Positions 45,780 to 57,884 of a DNA stretch of 64,000 bases are shown here, piece after piece (position 1 is the stretch's first letter; every line of letters begins with the position of its first letter). The stretch is taken from positions 132,581,819 to 132,645,818 of the forward strand of contig OY821520.1 in NCBI GenBank assembly GCA_963682025.1. The letters run 5' to 3'. The translations under genes were made by a program, and so were the position numbers. The notes under the pieces are model-generated. The model had not been told where the DNA came from. It worked only from the letters and a program-made list of their open reading frames with translations, and did not search any database. This DNA is from Cordilura impudica (taxonomy: Eukaryota; Arthropoda; Insecta; Diptera; Scathophagidae).

Positions 45780-46689
45780 TTAAGTGTTTTTATGTTTTTT
45801 AATATTTTTGTTTGTTTTTTACATTTTTTAGAAAAATAAATAAAGGAAACACAATTTTTACTTAATTAAAAAATTAAGCAGCTGTTTGTTTTACCACTTA
45901 TTTTAGTATCACACCAGTAAGAAAAAAATTCTTATTGTTCCGTAATGCGTCTGACATTCATCACGGTCGCGATCGAACTCCTTTATTAAACGTTTTAATT
46001 GCTTTTAGAACCTTTCTTCAGCTAAACACCGAGCTGTTCATTTAAAATTTGCGAGCAGTGGAACCTAGCTACATGGTCCGATGAAACAAAAGCAAACCGT
46101 TTAGGTTCCGATGGTCGCATATGGTCCGGGTATAACCCAAAAGTAGGTATCGCATCTTGCAGTATTCAAAATACTTTAAAATTTGTAGGAGGTTCGTTAA
46201 TGATATGGGGTTGCTTCCAAGGAGATAAATTAGGAATCATTCCAAAGGAAGGCAGAAAATTTTACTGCAATTTTACGAGATTCCTATTTGCCTAGTCTGG
46301 AACTATTTGGATGTGAACCAGGCGATACCTTTTTTGTGCAAGATAATAACCCAAAGCACAAGACCAGGGTAACAATTTAGTGACTTGAGATAAATAATAT
46401 AAAATGCTTGGATTGGCCTCCATAATCCAATAGAAAATTTATTCATTCCAATAGAAAATTTATGGAACATATTAAAAAAGAAATAATTCTAATAAGCTCC
46501 ACAAAATCTGGAAGAGCTTTACGAAATTTAAACAACAGTATGTTTCAGAATGAACGGTTCATGGTAGGCGTCTTTTCCTCTAGTATAGGCGGCCTTACAT
46601 AAGAAGAGTAGGCCTGGATACTCAGCTAGCAGCCCAAGCATCAGGATCGGGTGCGGCAGACCAATCTCCTGCTCACCCTAAATCTAAAT

Positions 46690-47343
46690 GATTACAGAAA
46701 CCCCAGCAGAAAATGAATATGAACGATTGGACCAAAAGATGATGACCTTTAGCATGAAATACGGATCACGAAAAGGAACATGGAATGTCCGGACTCTCCT
46801 AGAACCGTCCAAACTGACACAGCTTTGCAGGAAATTTAATAGATACAACCTGTTAGTTCTCGGTATCAATGAATGCAGATGGCCAAACTCTGGGGAAATC
46901 GTTCCTCCAGATGGGTGCCGATTTATTTTCTCTGATAAAATAACAGTTGGTAGGTGGGAAGGTGAGCTGGGCTTCATACTGTCAAAAGCCGCTTATGCTG
47001 CACTATTGGATTGAAAATGCCACTAGAGAGAATCATATCTAATAGACTTCAAACAAGAGCCCGAATTGTGACCATTTTACAATGCTATGCACCCACGGAA
47101 GTCTCAGAACATGCTATGAAGGAGAAATTCTATAGCAGTCTATCGCGAGCCATCGACAGCATCAACAGGGGTGATATTCTGATCGTTATGGGTGACTTTA
47201 ATGTGCAACCAAGCTCAGAAAACAGAGGCATGGAAAACATAATGAGTCGACACTTATTTACAGAGATGTGTTCTAAAAACAACCTAAGTATAGGTGGAAC
47301 CATCTTACCCCACAAACGAGTACACAAAGTCACTTGGACGGCG
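46690..47343 (+). pseudogene. RTE-like APE endonuclease, N-terminal part
   Basis: Two pieces, 46688-47014 and 47011-47343, hold GTWNVRTLL (Asn), LVLGINECRW (catalytic Glu), LGFILSKAAY, QCYAPTEVSE, VMGDFNVQ (Asp/Asn) and KVTWTA. The frame changes near 47010. The nuclease would nick target DNA. It ends at the Transib insertion; a few residues (IYHIAISRKWR) continue at 54460, after which about 100 residues of the nuclease C-terminus are missing. Confidence 0.8.
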
Positions 47344-47929
47344 CACCGTGGACCATATTTTGAGAAGGCGGTCAAAAATCATTTTTTTTTTTTTTGTTAC
47401 CGATTTCAAAGTTATGTTATTCATTTGAAGTAAATACTAGTAAACCTCGGGAGCCAAAAAATTGCGACTCTATATCAACTATATCACAGCGAACAGGGTC
47501 TTCGAAAATGGACTTTCTCAGTATTTTGCTAAAATTAAAAATTACTTTGTAAATTTTTATTTTTGAATGACTGAACTTTTCTCATTTAAAAGATTTTGAA
47601 GTGAAATAAATTTTGTATAATTTTGTGGCTTCCATACCATTAATGTTAAAAATGTAAAATCACTGAGATATTAAAAAAAAAAATTTTTAAAAAAGGTCCA
47701 AATTTTCCGAAAATCTCCTACTTAATAGAGCATAACTCCTGCCAGTCAAAAGCAGTCAGAAAAAATCTTGCACTCTTCTATAGTCCGAATCCTCCCCTAT
47801 ACTCCTATACTCCATTATATACCCGCCAGTTTGCGGCCGTGTGCACCAGAACAATTTTTCTGATCCAAGGTTAGATATTTTCTGCAAAATTTATGAATAC
47901 AAAAGTTGTCCACTATGTTGTTAGGATAT

Positions 47930-48055
47930 ATTAAGTTTGAGGTGATGTTTGTAACTGCCAAAAAATTGGATCTTTGTCCATCTTTTATTAAACGGATCGA
48001 CTCAAAAACACTTTCTGAGTCAATTAAACGATGTCCGTCCGTCCGTCTGAGTGTT
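47930..48055 (+). repeat. INE-1-like fragment within Transib copy C
   Basis: GTTTGTAACTGCCAAAAAAT, CATCTTTTATTAAACGGATC and the GTCCGTCCGTC block match the family; both ends are missing. Confidence 0.5.
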
Positions 48056-49628
48056 ATGAATACAAAAGTTGGTCGTACCGGTGCACCGCGGTGTATCTTT
48101 TTGCGTATCGGTAGAGTTGTCAGGAGTTGTTATATACTTATAAAAAAGGGTTGAGATATAATGCGCTTAATTGTTACAGTTACATTTACATAGGCATCTT
48201 TCAAAAACATTAATAGCCTGAATTAGAGTTATGTAGCTTATATACCTGACAAAATGGGAAACAATTTAAATAACAGGTAAATGGTAAAAAAAAAACTATT
48301 GCGACATACCCCTTTAAGATATGAGCAGGTATGCTTCACCTTTTAAAAGGGGTTAGGGTGTGAGTTTTTATGCTTCTAAAAGTGGTAATAAAAGATAAAC
48401 ATTTTTATTTTACATAATTGCAAGAAAGAGTATTTATAATAATGTTTCCACAATTATTATTCATTACAATTTGTGCAATGGCTAAGTACTGTTACAGAGA
48501 TCTGGCAGATAATTATTTTCAACGAAATGATGCAGATGATGTAATTTTGCACATAATGAGCAACGACTTCTTTAAGAGTTGTAACCTAGAAGACGTTGAA
48601 ATGCACAAAGGAAAAATTACTAATTTTGCATCGAATTTGAAAAGACGGTACATTGAGTGCTCTCATATCAAGGCAAAGATGTACAAACGTTACCAAGACT
48701 GGTTAATAAAGGAACTTATTTTTGAGAGTGCATCTACAACTGCCAACGAAAGTGGAAAAAAGGGTCGACCAGCGAAACCAATTGACGGATGTAGTGAAAG
48801 ATCTCGAAGGCGCAAGCTGGAGAATATCGATGAAGAAATTTCTCAAAGAATTATTAAGGATTCATTTTTGCACCAAATTCAACCAACCCAAAATAAAAAA
48901 AATAAAATTGAAATAATTGAAAAAAGAGTAGAAGCGAGCCCAAGGTGCACAAAGAGGATTTTGAAAAGCATTCCTACACCAATTGAAGATAAGAAATTTA
49001 CGCCGGAAGAAGCGTTCGCCCTATTTCTGGATTTGATATTGACCAAAAATCAATATAAGGAATTGTGGAAGCGAACCAATGAAAAGAATTCTGGGATTTT
49101 CCCAGAGTATCGAGATTTAGCTTCTGCCAAAAAAGAATGCTTACCTTCACAATCTGCTATTAGTGTCACTTGAACATCAGCAGAAATAAAACTGCAAGAT
49201 CTCCTTGAACATACTGTAGAACGATTGTTAAACACGCTTGATACTGATCATTTAAAAAAAATTGGTAATGGTAGCATTACTTTAATTTCTAAATGGGGAT
49301 GTGATGGATTCTCTGGTCAGAAACAATACAAGCAATTTAATGCCGAAAATTCATCAGATGCTAACTTATTTATGCTATCTTTCGTTCCATTGCGCTTAAC
49401 AAAAAGGTATAGCGTCTTAGAGCCGTCAACTGGTAGAGCAACAGAAATTGATATATGGAAAAATTAAATTCCTTCTTCAACAAAGCATTGCAGACCAATA
49501 AAATTTGCATTCAAAAAGGAAACAAAAGATGTAATAACTGAAGAAGTTCAAAAAATAAAAGACCAAATAAAGGAGCTTCAACCAGTAATATTTAAATTTA
49601 ATGACCAAGACATTGAAGTACATTTTAA

Positions 49629-52600
49629 CCCTTAAATGCATATAGTCTCAGATTTTTGCGAAAATTATATATATAATGAAATCCTATTAAAAAATAATAA
49701 CGGCGTTTAAATTTTTGAAAAAAAATTTATTTTGTTTATTTTATGAAGAAAAAATTGGTTGTATCTTTTAAGATACAATATGCACTCCCCGCTAAAATAA
49801 CAACACATGAGAAAAACAAATACTGTTTATGATTTGAATAACAAAAGTTTATTTTTTATAAGTTGTATGCATATATATATAGACATAAAAGAAAATTATT
49901 TATTTTTATTGGTTGTGATAATTAAGAAAGCAGTTTTTATCAGCCGTGAGACATAGATTTAATTCACACTTACTGCAAAACATCTTTGTTTGACCTGTGC
50001 ATCCCGTCATCTTGTATCTTCCTTTCTTACTTACCAACGTCCAATGTTGTGTTCCGTCTAGTCTTACATCTTCGGGAGGTGGTACTTGCGAATTCGGCTT
50101 ATGTTTTTTTTCTGGATTTCAGTTTCTATGTTTGGTCGTCGACGAAGTTTAGTATGTTTTGATGAATTTTTATAATTGAAAAGTGAAGCAGCCACTTCCA
50201 ATTTGAAATCTATCAATCGTAAATTTTTTGTTTTGGCTTGATCTTGGTTAATCCTTTTGTAAAGAATCCATGCATTGATGCAGGTCATATCTAATAGGTG
50301 GTAAAACAATCTGTTTGTCTCTTTTTGCTTTTTAGAGTTATTTTGTGGCGGCTCATGGAACTATCCAATAGATCAACGCCTCCCATATTTTTATTGTAGT
50401 ATTTCACAATTTGCGGACAAGAGACCGTTGTCGATTTGTTTTGCTTTTTGTCAAATCTACGAACAGATAAACTTTCATTTGGCGTGATTGAGGAAAACGG
50501 TGATTTAGTTCCTATATAAGTCGAAACTAAATTGACAATTTTTGTATCCTTCCATGAAATAGAAGTCACATCTCTTCCGTAGATACTAGCTACAAACTCT
50601 TGGCTGGTTCCTCGTTCAAACTTCATCATTGTTTTTTCTTCTGGAAGCTTGCAATTTTTTATCCTATTCCGTCGGATTGTACCAACAGAGAGAATTCCCT
50701 GGGTTCTAAGGTGTATAAGTAATGGAATTGTAGTGTAGTAATTATCAAAGTATATTACGTAGTTTTTAAACTTAGGTACTTTACGAACTAACCTTACCAC
50801 AATGTTTGCAGATGCTTGCAGATTTGGCTCTTCTGGGCGCATAGTTTCATTTGCTCCGGTATAAATTTCGAACTTGTACGCATACCCTTTATTGTCACAT
50901 AACACAAACAATTTAAATCCCCACTTTTTAGGCTTGTTTGGCAGATATTGTTTCATATAGCTGCTCATTTTTGTGGAACACATTTGTTCATCTACAGATA
51001 ATCTCGCTTGTTTGGAAACAGAACCAAATGCATGATTTAGGGAGTCAATAACCGGCCTAATAAGGTAGAGTCTATCACGTTTCGGATCGTCGCGTGGTAG
51101 GTTTTTTTCTTTATCATTAAAATGTAGATATTGCCTTATTTTTTCGAATTGGTTTACCGTCATTTGCTGCTTTATAACGTGTACTGATCGGTCATTATTG
51201 CTTGACCAATAATCTCTGGTATTTGGTAAATTGAAATACATCATGTAAAAAATAACACCAATAAACTTTCGCAACTTCTAAATACTAAAGGAAAAATTTT
51301 CATCTAATCCAGCATACCGTAGAGTTTCTTCAATTAAAAGGTTTTCTAAGCTTTCTGGAAATAAATAGCTCCAGACTTGATAAGGAGTTACTAATGACTG
51401 AATATCTTCACTGAGAGAGCTATCTCCCCGAAAATCTACTTCTTTAATATGAAATTGCAAATTACCTTGTTTCCAGATTATTTTTTCAAACTCTGATGAT
51501 TTGGGATCGACTTTTATGTCTTGAACTTTCGAAGGAAATAAATTGAATGTCGAAGAACTTGTTTGAAGCTCCAAAGAATGTACTAGGGAAGCAGAAGGTC
51601 CTGGTATAGATTCAGAATTTTCTATAGAAACAGGACAGTTAGAAATAACCAAATTTGTTGTAGCACATTTTGTAAGGGCAGGCGACTTACTTTTTTTGAA
51701 ATAGAAATTGGAGTACTGGTTTTAGAAAGGTATAAAGAAGAACATTTTGCAGGAACAGGAGACAGAGCAGAGGTCGTAGACTTATTATCGTCGTTAGGGC
51801 AATAAACGAGTCATGAATTGAGTCATACAACTCAAAACTAAGTTCGGCTTCTTCAGAATCGATATTATTATTAATGAGTAACACGTTTTTTGTTTTAGTG
51901 GAGCATATTTGTGGAATTTGCCTTTCATCATCACTGCTTTCATCGGTGCTGTCATAAGGAAAATCTTCACTGTTGCAAAGTACTTTGCATATTTCATCAT
52001 CAGTCATTCTTTTTTTTTTTTTTTGAGTAAAGGCGTTCATAGTTATGATTTATATGTAACTACAATAACAAAAATTCTGCAAGAAAAAAAGCAACCTCAC
52101 AATCAAATAATTGAACCTGAATAAAAATAAATTATTTTCGTAGCAACCAAACCAACCTCTCGTATCAAACGACTGAGATAGAATAAAAAAACCAATTAAG
52201 TGCACGCAAGAAAAAAAAAGCAACCTGTCCAAAAACATTTATGTTTTTATACGAAATTTGTGTTTTCAAATTCAAACACAGTGTATAAGAAAAAGCAAAG
52301 GAATATTTGGAATTAGTACGGAGTGCATAGTGTATCTTTTAAGATACAACCACTAAAAGTGATTTTGCAACTAAAGCTGGAGCCACATTTGTTTAAAATT
52401 TTATTTTTTATTAAAATACATAGTACACAGGAACATATTTAGTTTTTGGCTAAATTAAAAATACAATTATTGTTAAAATGTTACTATAAAAATGGCTATT
52501 TCCAAAAATATATGAATTTTGAAATTTTGTGTTTAACATTATGTAAACCTAATGAGCTAAATAAAAATTTATATAAATATTATACAGAATGATAGAAAAT

Positions 52601-52708
52601 ATGGTTGTGAGTAGTTGCTTACAATATTTTTTTAATTTTGTAAAGAACTTAAGGAATTGCACTGTTTTTTCTGGTTGTATCTTTAAAGATACATCATGCA
52701 TTTAAGGG
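49629..52708 (-). mobile_element. piggyBac-like transposon (3,080 bp) inside Transib
   Basis: The ends are CCCTTAAATGCAT and ATGCATTTAAGGG, flanked by TTAA at 49625-49628 and 52709-52712. Collapsing the element to one TTAA restores the Transib frame (EVHFKMCLTMIDGK). Subterminal inverted copies of a palindromic motif (TGTATCTTTTAAGATACA) lie at 49758-49790 and 52318-52350. Confidence 0.93.
49906..52040 (-). pseudogene. piggyBac-type transposase, few lesions
   Basis: The start is ATG 52040. An acidic N-terminus (DDEICKVLCNSEDF, SSDDE) is followed by a frame change between about 51820 and 51650. The second block (51652 to 51278) ends with an in-frame TAG between FSFSI and KLRKFIGVIFY. The catalytic region (51274-50330) has SVDEQMCSTK (first Asp), YFDNYYTTIPLL (second) and NKNMGGVDLLDSS (third). 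Near 50330 another frame change leads to FYHLLDMTCINAWILY and, by 49950, a C-terminal Cys cluster (MTGCTGQTKMFCSKCELNLC), the zinc domain that binds the ends. piggyBac enzymes excise precisely at TTAA. One stop and about two frameshifts make this a young pseudogene. Confidence 0.9.
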
Positions 52709-53560
52709 TTAAAATGTGTCTCACAATGATTGATGGAAAATTTGCACAAGCTTTAACTGGAACAAAGTCAACGTCAAGCTGCATTATATGCCAAAAGACA
52801 TAAAGTCAATTAAGCCAACCCCCACCAGAAGACGATAGTTTTAAGGAAGCCTACGAATTTGGAATGTCTCCTCTTCATGCCAGAATACGTTTCATGGAGC
52901 ATATTATTAAATTGGGTTATGATTTGGAATTTGGTCCGTTAGCCGAAACATTGAGAAAAAACAAAGAAAATGAAGAGAAAAGAAAGCAAAAAAGAAACAA
53001 ATTCAACAAAAATATCTACAGCTAGGCCTCGTAATCGACCAACCAAAACAAGGGGAAGGAAACACAAATGATGGAAATACTGCAAAGAGATTTTTTTCCG
53101 ATCCGGAAACTGCAGCACCTATCACAGGTTTAGATCATGAATTATTAAGACGATTCAAAATCATATTACAAGTTCTAGCATGCAGCAGAAAGATAAATGC
53201 AAAAAAATTTGGACAGTACGTCAATAAAACAGCTGTACTTTATAATGAAAAATACTCTTGGAGATATATGCCATCCACAGTTCATAAAAACAATATGCTA
53301 CCAATAGGAGATCTATTTGAAGAAGCGCAAAAAAAAGGAACAAGGACTACAGATTCTTTCGCGAGCACAACACAAGGAAAATGTCCAGATGTTGTACTAA
53401 TGAAGACCTTATCACTATTTTGTTGTGCACTTCAGATCCATATATGTTCTAACATTCTAACATGGAAAACAACCTCTATTGAATTAGACGAAGAAGCTAA
53501 ACAACTTCTAGAAGATGAAAATCAAGGCTATTTAGAAGAAATTTTTACTAAAATTGGTTG

Positions 53561-54408
53561 ATTTAAAGTACTTTTTCATTACACTAACTATAATTGTCTA
53601 AAATCAGTATTTTGGACAATAAACTAAAAACATTTTTTTTTATTGTTAATAACAAACAATATTTAACTTTGTTGCTTTTTCTTTTTAAAAAGTCTACATC
53701 GATTACTTAAAATCAAAAATATGTCTTATCGATAACACAATGAATTGTAATCCTTATAAATAATACTCGTTGAATTTGAGTTATGTACTAAAAGTACAAA
53801 ATGAAGTATATTTACCTTAAGCTAAAATTTAAGTTTAACCGATGGCTTTTTTGAAATTGTAAACTTACTTCTAATTTACCAGTCGAATGGTGAGGAACAT
53901 TTTTAAATCAACATCAACCTACAATAAATATTAATTAAATTGAAACAACTCACATCTTTTTCTTTTCACCCTAAATCCTAATACCTAATTTTATGATTTC
54001 GCTTCTATGAGAAATTGTAAAATAATCCACCAATTTTCATAGCGCAACTGACGTTCAGTTTAATAACATTGTTCTCAGCTAAGTTGACTGACCCAAACCG
54101 ACAGGTATCGTCACCCTAATCTGAATTAGCCGCCATCCAAAAAAATTAACTTAAAAAATTGTTAAAAAGTATTAGTTGTAAAATTAACTGGAAAAATAAT
54201 ACATTATATTAAAAAAAAACCTTTTTTACCTTTTAACACTTCACTTTTGTACTAAAATTCAACTACAAATGAAAATGTATTTTGAAACCTCTGTAACTTT
54301 TTTTATTTTCGGTCGAGAATTACGTTTTATAGCAAAACTTAAAGGCTAAAGTCTCACCTACCAAACAAAAAACCGCATATCAAAATTCCAATCCAATCAA
54401 AAGTTATA
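53561..54408. other. Transib copy C 3' non-coding region
   Basis: AT-rich sequence between the transposase end and the right TIR. No further genes seen. Confidence 0.5.
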
Positions 54409-54445
54409 GATTTTTGACCGCCTTCTCGTCAAATGGTCCACTGTG

Positions 54446-56490
54446 CGGCGCCGGACCACCGCACTGAGAAAAAAATTTACCACATTGCCATCAGCCGCAA
54501 ATGGCGTTGTTCCTTACTCCAGTTATGTAGAGGCACTGCAGAGCGTTTTCCGAAACAGAGATCCTGCCAATAGCACGGATTGGACAGAAATAAGCAAAGC
54601 ATACATGGAAGCAGCAGAACAAATTATAGGCTACCGAGACCACGCTTGGAAAAACTGGATTTCACATGCCACTTGGAAAGATATAAACGAGAGGAAAAGC
54701 CTCAAAAATAAACTTAACAATGCGAAAACAAGAGCTGCCAAACAGGAATGGCAAAGTAAGTACAACGAAGGAGATCACACGGTCAAGAAATGCGCAAGGA
54801 AAGACAGGCGCGCGTGGATAAATAAAAAGCATCTTTATAAACGTGCTAGAGAACTATCAGGCAAGCAAATGGTGGTATCCAGACCACTCTTAGACGGGAC
54901 TGGCGTACTTACCTCATCGAAACAGAAGCAACTTAAAATCTGGACTGAGTATTACTCAAAAATGCTGTCAGTTATGCCGCCTGCTTCTCAACAACTATGT
55001 GACTGTAGCAACCATGTAGTCACGGAGAGATGGACATACAATGTCCCAATATATTTGAAATTATACAATGTACCTCCAGAACTGTTAACAGCTGACCCTG
55101 AAACTAGTGCGCATATAATACTCCCAGTTGTAGAACACTTTTGGGAAAATGAGTCCCTCCCCAGTATATTGAATTAAGGCATCATAATCAAGCTCCGTAA
55201 GAAGGCCAACTTAGCGGACTGCAGAAATTGGAGAGGCATATCCCTTTTGAATGTCATGTTGAAACTAATATTGCATATTGTGGCTACGCGGATTGGCGAA
55301 AAATTGGAACCACTACTAAGAAGAGAGCAAGCGGGTTTCCAACCACAGAGATCATGCATTGGTCATGCGAACATCCTGCGCGTGATTGTTGGGCAGTCGG
55401 TTGAATGGAGAACGCCATTTTACCTAGGATTTGTTGACTTTGAAAGAGCATTCGACACCATACACCATGGCGCAATCTGTTGGGCACTGGAGTGCAAAGG
55501 CGTCCCGAGAAAGTTGATTAACCTTGTTAAGGCCTTATATGATAATGCCTCTTGCAGAGTTCTACACGAAGGTCAAATGAGCGACAAAATCAACATTATT
55601 GCAGGAGTAAGACAAGGCTATGTGCTTTCCCCCTGCTTTTTAACATGTTTTGGACGTAATAATGAACAACGCAATGAGAGGTTCCTGCGGAATAAAATGG
55701 GGGATGCAAGGAAGCCTGCTCGCCTCGATTATGCGGATGACATTTGCCTGCTCACTCACACATTTGGCGGAATATCTACATGCTATTCACGCATACGCAG
55801 CTAGAGCTGGATTAAAAATAAATGTGGGTAAGACAAAGATGATATCCATCAACACAATGCCGCCCCCAAGCCTCACTATAGATGGAAAAGTAGTTGAAAC
55901 GGTCAACTCGGTCATGTATCTCGGCAGCATTATAAATGACAATGGAGGAACCAAAGAGGATATACTACACCGAATCAAGAAAGGACGTGGAGCTTTTGGA
56001 GCATTGGACAATGTGTGGCGGTCTCGGTTCATCTTCAGAGGGTCGAAACTGCGAATTTTTAACTCAAACGTCAAGTCCGTCATTCTTTATGGCTGTGAAA
56101 TGTGGAACGTAGCATTGACTGAGCTAACGGCACTGCAAGTCTTCACGAACACGTGCCTACGTAGATTCATGAGGAGATTCTGACCGAATGTAATATCTAA
56201 TGCAGAGCTATGGATATTGACTGAGCAGAAACTAGTAAGCCAGGAAATAAAAGATCGCAAATGGAAATGGATTGGCCATACCTTAAGAAAACCAAGAGAC
56301 GATATTGCCAGACAGGCACTGGAGTGGAACCCGCAAGGGAGTCGTAGAAGAGGTAGGCCTGCAAACAACTGGAGAAGATCTGTGGAGACTGAACCAGCGA
56401 GAAGGGGATGAAACTGGAGTGAAATTAAATATTTGGCATTCTGAATTTAATAACTTTTTTTTGGCCCTATGTTCCTCTCAGGAATAAATA
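54446..56490 (+). pseudogene. RTE-like reverse transcriptase
   Basis: The frame from 54443 runs through a linker domain (AYMEAAEQIIGY, HATWKDINERKSLKNKLN) to a TAA at 55175-55177; the next codons (GIIIKLRKKANL) stay in frame, then ADCRNWRGISLLNVMLK, EQAGFQPQRSC, LGFVDFERAFDTIHH (Asp) and GVRQGYVLSP. Around 55640-55790 the frame toggles, with LDYADDICLL in one frame and AARAGLKINVGKTKM in another, so at least two indels exist. VMYLGSII, TCLRRFMRRF, WIGHTLRKPRDD and RRGRPANNWRRS close the protein by about 56490. The enzyme is dead, but all RT blocks are recognisable. Confidence 0.85.
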
Positions 56491-56500
56491 GGAATAAATA

Positions 56501-57880
56501 TATATATATGTAAAAAGGGCTTCATATGATAAATCTAACTCATAAAGTATTACATTTTTATGTTGCTATAAATAAGTTTTATTTTAGAAAATGTTTAATG
56601 ATGTATTTCAAAGAAAAGTTGTGGAAATCACTGTATTAATATTATTTTTAATATGACATTCGTACATTTCGTTAAATCATTTTTCTGCTTTTTAATGTGA
56701 GTTTTCAAACAAAACTTTTCCTGTTCAAATCCTTAAAATTTTTTTTTAAAATTGTTTTTGCTCTTCATCCATTACTTTTAAATTATTTAAACAGTTTGTA
56801 ATGGTACTTCTACAAATACTTTTTATGGCAGTAATATGTAACTGGAGAGAAAACTTTATCCTTTTCAGTTGGCATTTGAAAAGAGGCAAAAAAAATAATA
56901 AGCTTATGGTAGCCAACCATAAAGTATTTACTACAAAACACGTGAAACTATGTTAGTGACAAATACTTAACGTTGCTTTATGTCTTCTATAAACTCTAAT
57001 GGGAAATATTCATTGGAAAATGTTTTTAACATATAAAATGGGTGTTAATGTATTATAAAAAAAATTCATGGTTTTCAGATGGAAAAAAACTATTAACGCT
57101 TTCAACTAGAAACTGAATATCACATTGATGGTTCTGTGTACGTAAGAAAAGACCAGCATGATGATGATGTTGCTTGTAACGGCAACCAACTTGATGTTGT
57201 TGTGTTAATTTAGTTATCTTATACCTACAACTGCATTGTTATGGGGTATTTTTTAGATGTTTGTAAATGAAAAACCGATATTGACTGGACATAACAAATT
57301 TCAGTTTTGACTCAGTCAACATTTTCACTTAAATTATATTAACATGGTTGTGATTATAATTATTTCCAAAATTCAATTAAGAATGTAGTGTTTGATATGT
57401 AAATTAAGGTGATACTTATAAGGATTGATCATATTTGAAATTTTAATCGAATTTCATCTTCATGAATTACATGTTCGTCCTAAAATTTATTTAAAGAGTC
57501 ATTTCAAGTTAAATCAAACGCTCATTTAATACGACGAAACTTTCAGGAATTATTCTTCCTGGTAAAACGAGTACAAATAATACTCTTATCTCATTCAATT
57601 TTTATTTAAATAATGTTTATAATTTTGAAAAATCTAATTTTTTAGAAGCGTTTTTTACTTTAAATTAAAAAATATTTATAAAATTCATTTTGAAAGGAAT
57701 TTTGTTAGGTACTACTACGACTTACCGAGACCTATTGGCATGTTTTATTTCATAATCAATTTCTCCTTCGAAGTTTCTATTATACAATATTTTTTGTTTT
57801 TTTATTCGGTCTAACAATTATCAAATTTTTTTGCGTTCCTAATCTGGCAACGCTTAACTATTGGCCTTGAATTTAGAATA
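56501..57880. other. Unassigned, about 1.4 kb
   Basis: Nothing recognisable: AT-rich, no ORF of note, no borders. Confidence 0.35.
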
Positions 57881-57884
57881 TAAT

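Larger units (their letters stand above)
40937..45981 (-). mobile_element. Jockey-like non-LTR retrotransposon, nearly full length
   Basis: Minus-strand element of about 5.05 kb with two ORFs and a T-run on the plus strand marking the 3' tail. The target duplication TTTATTAAACGTTTT occurs at 40922-40936 and 45982-45996 (11 bp secure, the T run ambiguous). Presence of the 5' region (starts GGAGTTCGATCGCGACC on the minus strand) and a TSD at both ends indicate an untruncated insertion. A diverged, 5'-truncated relative lies at 58015-60075. Confidence 0.9.
40057..45994 (+). mobile_element. TTAA MITE family C, copy 2, interrupted twice
   Basis: It starts after TTAA (40053-40056) with GGGGGGAATAAGG and follows the 9735-10317 copy through 40932. 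It contains a Helitron (40180-40514) and then a Jockey element (40937-45981). Its last 40 bases, including the CCCCC end, are missing; the flank TTAA is at 45995-45998. It inserted into the Tc1 relic. Confidence 0.75.
39885..46545 (+). pseudogene. Tc1-like transposase relic, split into two parts
   Basis: The N-terminal side (39885-40052) reads KELRKSSQIHLSNQPIRRCL, like the second helix-turn-helix of Tc1 enzymes. The reading resumes at 45999 with SAKHRAVHLKFA and continues as WSDETKANRFGSDGRIWSG (catalytic Asp region, about 46073-46130), GGSLMIWGC, DNNPKHK near 46345 and WPP-NPIENLW near 46410-46470, all classic Tc1 motifs. Joining 40056 to 45999 through one TTAA restores the expected sequence. 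Several stops and indels make it inactive. The middle is filled by the MITE, Helitron and Jockey insertions listed separately. Confidence 0.75.
48478..53560 (+). pseudogene. Transib transposase (RAG1-related), interrupted by piggyBac
   Basis: A plausible start is ATG 48478 (MAKYCYRDLADNYF). In order: GRPAKPIDG, FTPEEAFALFLDLI, LQDLLEHTVERLL, SKWGCDGFSGQKQYKQ (first Asp, about 49300), SFVPLRL, HCRPIKFAFKKETK; then, after the piggyBac, LTMIDGKFAQALTGT (second Asp, 52728) with CIIC, FGMSPLHARIRFMEHIIKLGYDLEF, RRFKIILQVLAC and MPSTVHKNN. In-frame stops: TGA at 49171, TAA at 49465 and TAA at about 52801; a frameshift lies near 53020. Without the insertion it is about 660 codons, normal for Transib. 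Transib transposases cut at CAC-tipped inverted repeats and are the kin of RAG1. This copy is inactive. Confidence 0.9.
47344..54445 (+). mobile_element. Transib transposon, copy C, with both ends and 5-bp duplication
   Basis: The left tip is CACCGTGGACCAT and the right tip, reversed, CACAGTGGACCAT; both continue with a shared GAGAAGGCGGTCAAAAATC (TIR about 37 bp). CGGCG flanks at 47339-47343 and 54446-54450. GC-rich 5-bp duplications and CACWRTG tips are the Transib signature. Removing the element plus one CGGCG rejoins the RTE endonuclease in frame at TWTAPDHRTE. It holds a decayed transposase and, inside that, a piggyBac; the Transib itself is about 4.0 kb. Confidence 0.93.
46590..56500 (+). 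mobile_element. RTE-like non-LTR retrotransposon, split by a Transib element
   Basis: The endonuclease start lies at 46690-47343 and the RT at 54446-56490, separated by a 7.1-kb Transib. The 3' end carries the repeat AGGAATAAAT (twice, about 56480-56500). Motifs WNVRTLL, QCYAPTE, GDFN and VTWTA and the C-terminal IGHTLRK with RRRGRPANNWRRS suggest the RTE group or a close relative. Its own target duplication was not found. Confidence 0.75.

Noticed and set aside
50291..51274. Domesticated piggyBac-derived host gene, given the 327-codon open block.
   Set aside because: It has TIRs, TTAA flanks, a stop and frameshifts, so it is an ordinary decaying transposon.
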